Assembly: GCF_000688295.1 (NCBI RefSeq)
Contig: NZ_JHZF01000011.1
Coordinates: forward strand, 590,288-654,287
Direction of reading: 5' to 3'
Length of the DNA: 64,000 nt
Origin: Pseudooceanicola nanhaiensis DSM 18065
GTDB taxonomy: Bacteria > Pseudomonadota > Alphaproteobacteria > Rhodobacterales > Rhodobacteraceae
Shown: piece after piece, positions 28,384-37,506 of the stretch
Layout: every line of letters starts with the position of its first letter
Position numbering within the stretch: the first letter of the stretch is position 1
The notes under the pieces: model-generated
What the model saw: the letters and a program-made list of their open reading frames with translations, nothing else
What the model was told of the DNA's origin: nothing
Databases searched by the model: none
Position numbers and translations under genes: made by a program

Positions 28384-28452
28384 CTTCCTCTTGCCGGAAA
28401 TATCCTCGGGGGGAGGCGGGCCGCAGGCCCGGCGGGGGGCAGACAGCCCCCC
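28384..28452 (+). repeat. Short hairpin repeat module (copy 3) inside the coxD–coxE operon
   Basis: Same module as in the long repeat: cttcctcttgccggaaat, a tatcctcggggg block, a gcgggccgcaggcccgg hairpin, and a second hairpin ggggggcagacagcccccc at the end. It fills nearly the whole gap between two genes that should be cotranscribed, so it would be part of their mRNA and could lower or stabilise expression of the downstream gene. Confidence 0.75.
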
Positions 28453-28466
28453 TGCACCCGCCCCGC

Positions 28467-29699
28467 ATGAGCCGCGCCCCGGCAGAGGCGCCGCAGCTCG
28501 CCGCCAACATCGCCCATTTCGCCCGCGCCCTGCGGCGGGCGGGGCTGCCGATCGGACCCGCTCGCATCGCCGATGCGGTCGAGGCGGTGGCCGCCGCGGG
28601 CTTCACGGAACGCGCGGATTTCTACTGGACCCTGCACGCCTGTTTCGTCTCGCGCCCCGGGCACCGGGCGGTCTTCGCGCAGGTCTTCCGGATGTTCTGG
28701 CGCGATCCCCGGGCGCTCGAGACGCTGATGGCGGCGATGATGCCGGCCCTGCGCGCGGCCGGCGCACCCGAGACACGGCCCCCCGCGGAGACGCGCGCGG
28801 CCGAGGCGCTGCTCGACGGGCTGATCCCGGATCCCCCCCGCGAGGAGCGGCCCGAGCTCACGCTCGACATGCGCGGCACCGCGTCGCCGGGCGAACGCCT
28901 GCGCCGTCTCGACTTCGCCCAGATGACCGGGGCCGAGCGCGCGGCGGCCGAGCGGATGATCGCGACCCTCGCCCTGCCGGTCCCGCCGGTGCCCGCGCGG
29001 CGCGGCCGTGGCGCGGCGACGGGCCGGATCGACCGTGCCCGCACCCTGCGCCGCGCGCTGCGCCGGGGCGGAGAGCTCTCGGCCCCGGTCCGCGAACGCC
29101 CCCGCCCGCGCGCGCCGAACCTCGTCGTGCTCTGCGACATCTCCGGCTCGATGACGGCATATTCACGGATGCTGCTGCATTTCGTTCATGCGGTCGCCAG
29201 CCGGCGCGGGGCGGGCTGGGCGCGGGTCCATGCCTTCACCTTCGGCACGCGGCTGACCAACATCACCCGCCACATGGCCGCGCGCGACGTGGACGAGGCG
29301 CTGGCGGCCGCCGGCGCCGAGGCGCGGGACTGGCAGGGCGGCACCCGGATCGGGGACAGCCTGCGCGCCTTCAACCGGGATTGGTCGCGCCGCGTTCTGG
29401 GGCAGGGCGCCGTGGTGCTGCTGGTGACCGACGGGCTCGACCGCGGCGACCCGGTGCAGCTTGCGGCCGAGGCGGAGCGGCTGCGCCTGTCGGCCCGGCG
29501 TCTGATCTGGCTGAACCCGCTGCTGCGGTTCGACGGTTTCGCACCCCGCGCCCGTGGCGTGGCGGCCCTTCTGCCGCAGGTGGACGCGCTCTGTTCCGCC
29601 CATGACGTCGCCTCGCTGGAAGATCTTGGCGACCGGCTGTCGCGCGCCAGCGGAGACGGTGAAAAGACCCGTCTTATCAATATTTTGAAGCCCCGCTGA
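28467..29699 (+). CDS. CoxE-type von Willebrand A protein
   Basis: 410 residues, Arg-rich in the middle, with a VWA domain in the C-terminal half whose metal motif is CDISGSM (DxSxS). The segments VHAFTFGTRLTNI and LLVTDGLDRGD follow. This is the standard partner of the upstream MoxR/CoxD ATPase. The C-terminal LIWLNPLLRFDGFAPRARG is typical of CoxE. No Mo-hydroxylase large subunit lies nearby, so its client protein is unknown. Confidence 0.9.
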   Translation: MSRAPAEAPQLAANIAHFARALRRAGLPIGPARIADAVEAVAAAGFTERADFYWTLHACFVSRPGHRAVFAQVFRMFWRDPRALETLMAAMMPALRAAGAPETRPPAETRAAEALLDGLIPDPPREERPELTLDMRGTASPGERLRRLDFAQMTGAERAAAERMIATLALPVPPVPARRGRGAATGRIDRARTLRRALRRGGELSAPVRERPRPRAPNLVVLCDISGSMTAYSRMLLHFVHAVASRRGAGWARVHAFTFGTRLTNITRHMAARDVDEALAAAGAEARDWQGGTRIGDSLRAFNRDWSRRVLGQGAVVLLVTDGLDRGDPVQLAAEAERLRLSARRLIWLNPLLRFDGFAPRARGVAALLPQVDALCSAHDVASLEDLGDRLSRASGDGEKTRLINILKPR

Positions 29700-29725
29700 C
29701 ATCGGCGGGACATCGCCTGTCGCGA

Positions 29726-29737
29726 TTCATGCATGAA
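29726..29737. promoter_or_regulatory. 12-bp palindrome upstream of the OmpA-domain gene
   Basis: Perfect palindrome TTCATGCATGAA, 69 bp before the ATG of the OmpA-domain gene, followed by a related gatgcatcg. A regulator site is possible but no factor can be named. Confidence 0.3.
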
Positions 29738-29805
29738 ACCCGATGCATCGTCGCGCGTTCCTCCCCTGATCCCGCATTGAGGCGGAATGGAGAAGGACCA
29801 CACCG

Positions 29806-31653
29806 ATGCAGAGCAAATTCCTGAAATCCACGACGGCGATCGTGCTGGCGCTCGCTGTCGCGGCGCCCGCACCGATCCTGGCGCAGGACGCACCGACCGA
29901 AGAAGAACTGCAGAAGCAGCTCGAGCAGGCCGCGGAAGAAGGCACCACCGAGGCCGTCACCGACGAGACCCTGCCCGCCGAGACCGAGGCCGAAGTCGAC
30001 GCGGCCACGACGGAGAACACCGAGACCACCACCACCGAACAGCAGGCCGAAACCTCGACCGACGCCACCGCGACGGAAGAGCAGGCGGAGACCTCCACCG
30101 ACGCCACCGCGACCGAGCAGCAGGCCGAGACCTCCACCGACTCGACCGCGACCGAACAGCAGGCCGAGACCTCGACGGACGCCACGGCGACCGAAGAACC
30201 GCAATCGGCTGACGCCGAAGAACTGCCCCAGGCCGAGGCCGCCGGCAGCATGAACGCAGAGGCCACGACCGAAACGCAGGTCGAAAGCGGGGACGCCACC
30301 ACTGCCGAGGCAGGGGCCGAGCCGGAGGCCACGACGGAGGCCGATGCCCCCGAAGCGACCGCCGAAACCACGACCGAGACCGATGCGACCTCGGACGAGG
30401 CCGTGACGACCACCGAGGCGCCAGCGCAGGACTCCGCGACCACGGAAGCCGCTCCGACGGCCGAGGCCGAGGCCACCGGCGACGCAACCGCGACCGAAGA
30501 GGCGACCGCTGCAGGCTCCGAGACCGAGACGACCGCGGAAGAGCCCGTCGAGGCGCGGTCCGAGCCGTCCGAGGAGACGCTTTCGGGCGAAGCGCCCGAA
30601 GTTCAGGCCGCCGCCGGATCGGAAGAAGGTGAGCTGGTCGAAGAGACCGTGACCGAGGAGACCGCCCGCAGCTCGGACGAGGAGTTCGAAACGCAGGTTG
30701 ACGCTCAGGCTCAGGCCCAGGCCGCGCCTGCGGCCGAGGCAGAGGCCGAAGAGGACGACGAAGGTCTGTCGACCGCGCAGAAGATCGCCATCGGCGGCCT
30801 TGGCGCGCTCGCCATCGGTGCGCTGCTGAACAACGGGCAGCGGGTCGTGTCGAACTCGGGCGACCGTGTCGTGGTCGACGACAACGGCACCTACCGCGTG
30901 CTGAAGAACGACGACAGCCTGCTGCGCCAGCCGGGCGCCGACGTGAAGACCTATTCCTTCTCGGACGGCTCGACCCGGACGGTCGTGACCAACCCGGACG
31001 GCAGCCAGGTCGAGACCATCCGCGCCTCGGACGGCCGGGTGCTCAGCCGAACCCGCATTCTCGCGGACGGGCGCGAGGTCGTGCTCTTCGACGACACGCG
31101 CTCCTTCCAGGAGGTGACGGTCAACGATCTGCCGCAGGTCGAGGACAGCCGCCGCAGCATCGACTTCCAGCAGACCGACGAGCAGGCGCTGCGCCAGGCT
31201 CTGCAGGCCCGTCTGGAGAACGATCCCGGCCGCAGCTTCTCGCTCGCGCAGGTGCGCAACATCCAGCAGGTGCGGGCGCTCGCTCCCGAGATCGAGGTGA
31301 ACAACGTCAACTTCGACACCGGCTCGGCCGTGATCCGTCCCGAGGAGGCCGAAGAGCTGGCCGCCCTCGGCGCCGCGATGAAGGACGCGATCGAGCAGAA
31401 CCCCGGCGAGGTCTTCCTCGTCGAAGGTCACACCGACGCTGTCGGCGGCGCGGGCTACAACCTCGCCCTGTCCGACCGCCGCGCGGAATCGCTCGCACTG
31501 GCCCTGACCGAGTATTTCGGCGTCCCGCCGGAGAACATGGTCGTGCAGGGCTACGGCGAGAGCGACCTGAAGGTCGAGACCGCCACGGCCGAACGCGCCA
31601 ACCGCCGCGCCGCGGTGCGCCGGATCACCCCGCTGCTCGGCCAGAGCAGCTGA
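29806..31653 (+). CDS. OmpA-domain outer-membrane protein with acidic Thr-rich repeats
   Basis: 615 residues. A signal peptide (to about Ala26, PAPILAQ) is followed by a very long acidic, Thr/Ala/Glu-rich region to about residue 320, including four 13-residue tandem repeats. A hydrophobic stretch IAIGGLGALAIGALL then precedes a YRVLKND-type β region and a C-terminal OmpA domain (about 485–605: VNFDTGSAVIRPEE, VEGHTDAVGG, GYGESDLK, ANRRAAVRRI) that should bind peptidoglycan. A ggagaagga ribosome site precedes the ATG and a strong terminator follows the gene, so it is probably a single-gene transcript. Confidence 0.85.
   Translation: MQSKFLKSTTAIVLALAVAAPAPILAQDAPTEEELQKQLEQAAEEGTTEAVTDETLPAETEAEVDAATTENTETTTTEQQAETSTDATATEEQAETSTDATATEQQAETSTDSTATEQQAETSTDATATEEPQSADAEELPQAEAAGSMNAEATTETQVESGDATTAEAGAEPEATTEADAPEATAETTTETDATSDEAVTTTEAPAQDSATTEAAPTAEAEATGDATATEEATAAGSETETTAEEPVEARSEPSEETLSGEAPEVQAAAGSEEGELVEETVTEETARSSDEEFETQVDAQAQAQAAPAAEAEAEEDDEGLSTAQKIAIGGLGALAIGALLNNGQRVVSNSGDRVVVDDNGTYRVLKNDDSLLRQPGADVKTYSFSDGSTRTVVTNPDGSQVETIRASDGRVLSRTRILADGREVVLFDDTRSFQEVTVNDLPQVEDSRRSIDFQQTDEQALRQALQARLENDPGRSFSLAQVRNIQQVRALAPEIEVNNVNFDTGSAVIRPEEAEELAALGAAMKDAIEQNPGEVFLVEGHTDAVGGAGYNLALSDRRAESLALALTEYFGVPPENMVVQGYGESDLKVETATAERANRRAAVRRITPLLGQSS
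30037..30192 (+). repeat. Four 39-bp in-frame tandem repeats
   Basis: Four consecutive units of 13 codons reading EQQAETSTDATAT (residues 78–129 of the OmpA-domain protein), with only Q/E and A/S changes between units. They conserve frame, so unit number could vary between strains without breaking the protein. Confidence 0.9.
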
Positions 31654-31684
31654 TCCGACACCAGCCCGCGGGCTGACCGACAGA

Positions 31685-31715
31685 CGCCCCCGCAGCCATC
31701 TGCGGGGGCGTTTTT
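31685..31715 (+). terminator. Intrinsic terminator of the OmpA-domain gene
   Basis: Perfect 11-bp stem cgcccccgcag/ctgcgggggcg with a ccat loop, immediately followed by TTTTT. It lies 31 bp past the stop codon and is the clearest rho-independent terminator in the window. Confidence 0.92.
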
Positions 31716-32009
31716 CATCTCCGGGCCCGCCGGAGATGCCCGCCGCCGGTATAGCCTCTTCGCTCAGGCCGGCCGCGCCCGGGGCCGCTTTGCGGTCCGC
31801 GGGTATCTTTCGGGGCATTTTCATCATGCGCGTCGCGTTCTGCTGGCCGTCGCCCTCACTCTATTGATCTCCGCCGGCCTTCGCCCGGAGCTGGCAGGGC
31901 ATCGCGCTTGACGGCATCCGCGCCCCGGCGGCTTGCGTTTTCCCCTCGCCCGCGTATGGATCGGCCGCGACGGTGGGGACCTGGCCCGACCGAGACGCGG
32001 AGGGCCGAG
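31716..32009. other. Gene-free stretch before the PACE gene
   Basis: About 290 bp. A short frame near 31830–31910 reads as a hydrophobic segment (RRVLLAVALTLLISAG) but has no start codon or ribosome site, so I do not call it. The gcggagggccgag just before 32010 is the ribosome site of the next gene. Confidence 0.45.
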
Positions 32010-32435
32010 ATGCGCAAGACGTCAGACCGTATCCGGCAGGCCGTGGCGTTCGAGCTTGTCGCGCTGCTGATCGTGAGTCCGCTCGGGGCCTGGGTCTTCG
32101 GCCACAGCCCGTGGGATTTCGGCCTGCTCGCGCTGCTCTGCTCGTTGGTGGCCGCGGTCTGGACCTTCCTCTACAACCTCGCCTTCGACCATGCGCTGCT
32201 GCGGCTGCGCGGCGGGGTGGACAAGACGCTGCCGCTGCGGCTGCTGCACGCCGTCCTGCTCGAGGCGGGGCTGATCGGCTTTCTCGTGCCGATCGTCGCC
32301 TGGGTGCTCGGACTCGGGCTCTGGGAGGCATTCCTGGTGGACATCTCGCTCTCGGCCTTCTTCCTCGTCTATGCCTTCGTCTTCTACTGGGTCTACGACC
32401 GGGTCTTCCCGGTGCCGCCCGAGCCCGCCACTTGA
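32010..32435 (+). CDS. PACE-family small multidrug efflux protein
   Basis: A 141-residue inner-membrane protein with four helices arranged as two tandem BTP-type domains, the pattern of the proteobacterial antimicrobial compound efflux family (chlorhexidine exporter AceI is the founder). The first repeat starts RIRQAVAFELVALLIVSPLG, with the conserved Glu in the first helix. The second starts LRLLHAVLLEAGLIGFLVPI, again with Glu. The ATG has an agggccgag ribosome site. The frame is open upstream to 31908, but that extension is Arg/Pro-rich and non-coding in appearance. Confidence 0.82.
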   Translation: MRKTSDRIRQAVAFELVALLIVSPLGAWVFGHSPWDFGLLALLCSLVAAVWTFLYNLAFDHALLRLRGGVDKTLPLRLLHAVLLEAGLIGFLVPIVAWVLGLGLWEAFLVDISLSAFFLVYAFVFYWVYDRVFPVPPEPAT

Positions 32436-32484
32436 CCCTCCGGGCCCGAGGGCCGACATAGGCCGGGCAAGTACGGAGACCCGC

Positions 32485-33063
32485 ATGCCCGATCGCAACC
32501 AACCCGCCCTCGATTTCCTGCTGAGCCGCAGGTCGCGGCCGGCGAAGACGCTGACCGGCCCCGCGCCGGACCGCGACGCGCTGACCGAGATCCTGACCGC
32601 GGCTGCCCGCACGCCCGATCACGGCAAGCTGGAGCCCTGGCGCTTCATCGTGCTGGAACGCGGCGCGCTCGACCGTCTCGCGGATCTCGCCAAGGCCCGG
32701 GGCGAGGCGCTCGGCCATGAGGCGCGCGATGTCGAGAAGGCGGTCAGCCAGTTCGCCGACTCGCCGCTCGCCGTCGTGGTGGTCGAGAGCCCGGTCATCT
32801 CGGACAAGATCCCGGTGATCGAACAGACCTATTCCGCCGGTGCCGTGGCCCTGTCGCTCCTGAACGCGGCGCTGGCCGCGGGCTGGGGCGCCAACTGGCT
32901 GACCGGGTGGGTGGCCTCGGACCCGGTCTTCACGACCGAGGGCCTCGGCCTCTCGCCGCATGAGCGCGTGGTCGGCACGATCCATATCGGCACCGAAACC
33001 GCCGCGCCGCCCGACCGGCCGCGCCCCGACCTCGAGCGGATCGTGACATGGCGCTCGGCGTAA
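32485..33063 (+). CDS. Nitroreductase (YdjA-like)
   Basis: A 192-residue FMN-dependent NAD(P)H oxidoreductase. It has the N-terminal RRSRPAKTL flavin-binding segment, ARTPDHGKLEPWRF in the middle, and GWGANWLTGW near the cofactor. Length and lack of extra domains fit the small YdjA-type nitroreductases. Substrate unknown. It overlaps the next gene by 16 bp, so the two are coupled. Confidence 0.88.
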   Translation: MPDRNQPALDFLLSRRSRPAKTLTGPAPDRDALTEILTAAARTPDHGKLEPWRFIVLERGALDRLADLAKARGEALGHEARDVEKAVSQFADSPLAVVVVESPVISDKIPVIEQTYSAGAVALSLLNAALAAGWGANWLTGWVASDPVFTTEGLGLSPHERVVGTIHIGTETAAPPDRPRPDLERIVTWRSA

Positions 33064-33752
33064 TCCCCGCCGCCTTCTCGCTCACGATCGGACAGCTCGG
33101 AGACCCGCGCTTCCGGCGGGTGCTGTTCATCGGCGTGGGGCTGACCTTCGCGCTGCTCGTCGCGGTCACGGCCGGGGTCCTGCTGCTCGTCAACTGGCTG
33201 CTCGGCCCCGAGGCGAGCCTGCCGCTGATCGGCCCGGTGACATGGGTGAACGATCTGGCCACCGTGACGGGCTTCCTGGTGATGCTGGTGCTCTCGGTCT
33301 TCCTGATGGTGCCGGTCGCCTCGGCCATCACCTCGCTCTTCCTCGACGACGTGGCGCAGGCGGTGGAGGACCGGCATTACCCCGCGCTTCCCCCGGTCGG
33401 GCATCAGGGCATCGGCGAGGCGGTGAAGGATTCGGTCGCCTTCCTCGGCGTGCTGATCGCGGCGAACCTGCTGGCGCTGGTGCTCTACGTGATCTTCGCG
33501 CCCTTCGCGCTCTTCATCTTCTGGGGGCTGAACGGGTTCCTGCTGGGCCGGGAATACTACACGCTGGCCGCGATGCGCCGGGTGGGCCGGGAAGAGGCCG
33601 CACGGCTCCGGCGGCGCCACATGGGCACGATCTGGATGGCGGGCGTGCTGATGGCGATGCCGCTGTCGATCCCGCTGGTGAACCTCGTGATCCCGATCCT
33701 CGGCGCGGCCACCTTCACGCACATCTTCCACAAGCTGCAGGCGCGGGGCTGA
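33048..33752 (+). CDS. EI24/CysZ-like membrane protein
   Basis: A 234-residue protein with four to six hydrophobic helices (ALLVAVTAGVLLLVNWLLG, FLVMLVLSVFLMVPVASAI, VLIAANLLALVLYVIFAPF). It has the family block ALFIFWGLNGFLLGREYY and a basic C-terminal loop. CysZ imports sulfate; many alphaproteobacterial EI24 proteins have no known transport role, so I do not claim sulfate. Convergent with the DUF1467 gene. Confidence 0.82.
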   Translation: MALGVIPAAFSLTIGQLGDPRFRRVLFIGVGLTFALLVAVTAGVLLLVNWLLGPEASLPLIGPVTWVNDLATVTGFLVMLVLSVFLMVPVASAITSLFLDDVAQAVEDRHYPALPPVGHQGIGEAVKDSVAFLGVLIAANLLALVLYVIFAPFALFIFWGLNGFLLGREYYTLAAMRRVGREEAARLRRRHMGTIWMAGVLMAMPLSIPLVNLVIPILGAATFTHIFHKLQARG

Positions 33753-33771
33753 GACCCCGCGCCGGGCGGGA

Positions 33772-34065
33772 TCAGCCCTGCGCCTCGATCCCCGTCGGCG
33801 GGGCCATGCGTTGGAACCAGTCGATGTCGCGGACCGAGATCCGGCCCGAGACGATGATGCCGGCGATCACCAGCCAGAGCACGACCGAGACGCCGGTCGT
33901 GATCCACATCTTCTTCTTGAGGTGATGCACCTCGGGCGCGCCGGCATGGGTGCCGGGCACCACCTCGCCCTCGTCGCCCTGGGTGCGGACGCGGACGGGG
34001 GCGAGGATCAGCAGCACCATGAACCAGATCACGGCGAAGAGGACGAGGGCGGAGGTCGGACCCAT
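33772..34065 (-). CDS. DUF1467 family small membrane protein
   Basis: 97 residues, two hydrophobic helices (ALVLFAVIWFMVLLILAPV and VSVVLWLVIAGIIV) joined by a polar loop with HAGAPEVHHLKKK. The start overlaps the stop of methylmalonyl-CoA epimerase by 1 bp, a pairing common in alphaproteobacteria. Function unknown. Confidence 0.85.
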   Translation of the reverse strand: MGPTSALVLFAVIWFMVLLILAPVRVRTQGDEGEVVPGTHAGAPEVHHLKKKMWITTGVSVVLWLVIAGIIVSGRISVRDIDWFQRMAPPTGIEAQG

Positions 34066-34469
34066 CAGACCTGCTCCAGTTCCACCAGGGTGCCGTTGAA
34101 GTCCTTGGGATGCAGGAACAGCACCGGCTTGCCATGCGCGCCGATCTTCGGTTCGCCATCGCCCAGCACCCGCGCGCCGGTGGCCTGCAGGTGGTCGCGG
34201 GCAGCCAGGATGTCCTCGACCTCGTAGCAGACGTGGTGGATGCCGCCCGCGGGGTTCTTGTCGAGGAAGCCGCGGATCGGGGAGGCCTCGCCCAGCGGGT
34301 AAAGCAGCTCGATCTTGGTGTTGGGCAGTTCGATGAAGACGACGGTCACGCCGTGGTCGGGCTCGTCCTGCGGGGCGCCGACATTCGCGCCGAGGGCGTC
34401 GCGGTACTGCGCGCAGGCGGTCTCGAGATCCGGCACGGCGATGGCGACGTGGTTCAGGCGTCCGATCAT
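34065..34469 (-). CDS. mce: Methylmalonyl-CoA epimerase
   Basis: Interconverts (S)- and (R)-methylmalonyl-CoA on the propionyl-CoA route. The 134-residue vicinal-oxygen-chelate protein has both metal-binding halves: MIGRLNHVAIAVPDLE with His at the start, IELLYPLGEASPIRGFL, the second His in GGIHHVCYEVEDI, and the last ligand Glu in GTLVELEQV. A gaggacc ribosome site precedes the ATG. Relevant to the DMSP lyase in this window, whose acrylate product can end as propionyl-CoA. Confidence 0.94.
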   Translation of the reverse strand: MIGRLNHVAIAVPDLETACAQYRDALGANVGAPQDEPDHGVTVVFIELPNTKIELLYPLGEASPIRGFLDKNPAGGIHHVCYEVEDILAARDHLQATGARVLGDGEPKIGAHGKPVLFLHPKDFNGTLVELEQV

Positions 34470-34551
34470 GATGGTCCTCCGAATGGGTGTCGCGGCCCTT
34501 ATGCGCCGCCGCGCCGCCTCCATCAAGCGGACGGAGGGTCGCGGGCGGTGC

Positions 34552-34767
34552 GAAACGGAGCGCCGCAAGCGGCGCACACGACATTTTGCGATTTGCCGCG
34601 GGCAAATCGCGATGTGCCTCCGGCGGGGAGTGAGGTGCCTTCCCGGAAAGGCGCCGGTGGCGCATTTCGGCACCGAACGGGCGGAGCCCGCGACCAGAGG
34701 AAGGGGGAGGGGCTGGTTCTGCCTTCCTCTGGTCAATATATCCCGGGGGTACGGGGGCAGAGCCCCC
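34552..34767 (+). repeat. Long structured intergenic repeat, copy B
   Basis: Second copy of the element at 1188–1419, here between divergent mce and XdhC genes in a 363-bp gap. The order of blocks is the same: gaaacggagc hairpin, cgatttgc/gcaaatcg hairpin, gcctccggcggggagtg, cggaaaggcgccgg, ttcggcaccgaacgggcgg, gaccagaggaagg. It ends with the short module (cttcctct at 34723, gggggcagagccccc at 34753–34767). The pair gaccagaggaagg and ccttcctctggtc can form a long stem here. Its presence in both convergent and divergent gaps argues against a simple terminator role. Confidence 0.8.
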
Positions 34768-34832
34768 GATCGGCGGCTGCCCCCGGGCGTGGACCTCCGG
34801 AGGGCGCGCCGCCACCACAGAAGGAGAGACGC

Positions 34833-35803
<971 letters not shown>

Positions 35804-35807
<4 letters not shown>

Positions 35808-36808
35808 GGTTCGGTCCGGTTCCCCTGCAGGAGGCCGAGGGTGCGACGCTCGCGCATTCCGTGCGGCTGGCGCGCGGACGTCTGCGCAAGGGGCAGGTGC
35901 TCACGGCCGAGGATGTCGCGGCGCTGAGCGCGATCGGGATGGAGACGGTGATCGTCGCGCGGCTCGATCCCGGCGACGTGGACGAGGACCGGGCGGCGGC
36001 GGCGGTGGCCGCGGCGCTGGTGCCGGACCCGGCGGCGCAGGGGCTGCGGCTGACCGAGGCCTTCACCGGCCGGGTGAACCTGATCGCCGAAGCGCCCGGC
36101 GTGGTGGTGCTCGATGCCGCGCGTCTCGACCGGCTGAACCGGATCGATCCGATGCTGACGCTGGCCACGGTCCCGGCCTTCCAGCAGATGACAGCCGGCG
36201 GCATGGTGGCCACGGTGAAGATCATCTCCTACGCGCTGGCCGGCCTCCATCTGGAGGCGGCGCGGGAGGTGCTTGCGGGGCCGCCCGCGATCCGGCTGCA
36301 GCCGGTCGTTCTGAAGACCGCGCGGCTGATCGTGACGGAGATCCCGGGCGGGGCGGGCGAGAAGGGGGTCGAGGCGGTCCGCGGCCGGCTCGAGGCGCTC
36401 GGGATGGAGATGGCGGGGCCGGTCGCGGTGCCGCACGCGGCGGAGCCCCTGGCCGGGGCGATCTCGGCGGCGGAGGAGGACCTGATCCTCATCCTGACGG
36501 GCTCGGCGACCTCGGATCCGCAGGACGTGGCGCCGTCGGGCCTGGCGCTGGCCGGCGGGCGGCTCGAGCATTTCGGGATGCCGGTCGACCCGGGCAACCT
36601 GCTCTTTCTCGGGGCTCTGGGTGACCGCCCGGTGATCGGCCTGCCGGGCTGCGCGCGTTCGCCCGCGCTGAACGGGGCGGATTGGGTGCTTGCCCGCGTC
36701 GCCTGCGGGCTCGAGGTCAGCTCGGCCGATATCGCGGGCATGGGCGTCGGCGGGTTGCTCAAGGAGATCCCGACCCGCCCGCAGCCGCGGCGTCGCAGAC
36801 GTGAATAG
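35804..36808 (+). CDS. Molybdopterin-binding domain protein
   Basis: 334 residues. The first ~150 are a MoeA/CinA-like N-terminal region ([19 protein letters not shown]). A MoCF-biosynthesis domain follows (about 165–310), with [20 protein letters not shown] and the [13 protein letters not shown] segment of molybdopterin-binding sites. It ends at [16 protein letters not shown]. In related genomes this protein is, as I recall, often fused to a MobA-like nucleotidyltransferase after this point, so this may be a stand-alone or shortened form. Coupled to XdhC. Confidence 0.82.
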
Positions 36809-36882
36809 GGCGGATCTTCCCTTTTCCTCCCTCCCGACGCGTGTTTAACTCCGCCCGAAGCAGCATCCACAGAGGTCCAGGC

Positions 36883-37368
36883 ATGCCCCAGATCAGCATG
36901 AAGGTGAACGGCGAGACGAAGAGCGGCGAGGTCGAGGGCCGGACGCTTCTGGTCGAGTTCCTGCGCGAAAACCTCGGGCTCACCGGGACCCATGTCGGCT
37001 GCGACACCTCGCAATGCGGCGCCTGCACGGTGCATGTGGACGGGCTGCAGGTGAAGGCCTGCACCATGTTCGCGGGCGAGGCGGACGGGGCCGAGGTGGT
37101 GACCATCGAAGGCGTGGCGAAGGGCGAGGAGCTCTCTGTCGTGCAGCAGGCCTTCCAGGAGCACCACGGGCTGCAATGCGGCTTCTGCACGCCCGGCATG
37201 ATCATGGCGGCGGAATCGCTGCTGAAGGTGAATGCGAAGCCCTCGGAGACGGAGATCCGCGAGCATCTGCATGGCAATATCTGCCGCTGCACGGGCTACC
37301 ACAACATCGTCAAGGCGATCATGGCGGCCTCCGGGCAGGACGTGTCGGACCTGACGCCGGCGGACTAG
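36883..37368 (+). CDS. 2Fe-2S small subunit of a Mo-hydroxylase (CoxS-like)
   Basis: 161 residues with two [2Fe-2S] sites. The plant-type ferredoxin motif [15 protein letters not shown] ends with a later Cys in VKACTMF. The C-terminal helical cluster motif is CGFCTPGM … [11 protein letters not shown]. It is the electron-transfer small subunit of CO dehydrogenase or aldehyde/xanthine-oxidase type enzymes. The medium (FAD) and large (Mo) subunits should flank it but do not; the next gene is convergent selD. So it is an orphan in this window. Confidence 0.93.
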   Translation: MPQISMKVNGETKSGEVEGRTLLVEFLRENLGLTGTHVGCDTSQCGACTVHVDGLQVKACTMFAGEADGAEVVTIEGVAKGEELSVVQQAFQEHHGLQCGFCTPGMIMAAESLLKVNAKPSETEIREHLHGNICRCTGYHNIVKAIMAASGQDVSDLTPAD

Positions 37369-37410
37369 CGCGACCCGTCGGCCGGTCGCGGGGCGACCGG
37401 CGACGAAAAA

Positions 37411-37480
37411 GGGGGGCTGTCTGCCCCCCTCTTGGCCTGCGGCCAATTCATCCCCCGAGGATATTTTCGGCAAGAGGAAG
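37411..37480 (-). repeat. Short hairpin repeat module (copy 4)
   Basis: Between convergent coxS-like and selD genes, on the minus strand: cttcctcttgccgaaaat arm, ggccgcaggcc hairpin and a ggggggcagacagcccccc-type hairpin. It differs from the copy at 46702–46771 at only 3 of 70 positions, so the two share a recent origin or are kept alike. It could serve as a terminator for both genes. Confidence 0.8.
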
Positions 37481-37506
37481 CCGGGGACCCCGGGTCCGGT
37501 CCTGCG

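Noticed and set aside
27464-29699. A MoxR–VWA pair as part of a ternary-system or phage-defence island
   Set aside because: The CoxD/CoxE signatures and nearby Mo-hydroxylase genes give a simpler explanation, and no nuclease or other defence gene is near.
30037-30192. Regular direct repeats that might suggest a CRISPR array
   Set aside because: The units are contiguous without spacers, keep codon frame and lie inside a gene. No cas gene is present.
29677-31827. A 716-codon minus-strand frame rich in Gly, Leu and Arg
   Set aside because: It is the shadow of the repetitive OmpA-domain gene on the other strand. The sense frame has a signal peptide, a domain and a terminator.
36883-37368. A selenocysteine-containing protein next to selD
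   Set aside because: The frame has no internal TGA and all expected cluster cysteines are encoded as Cys.
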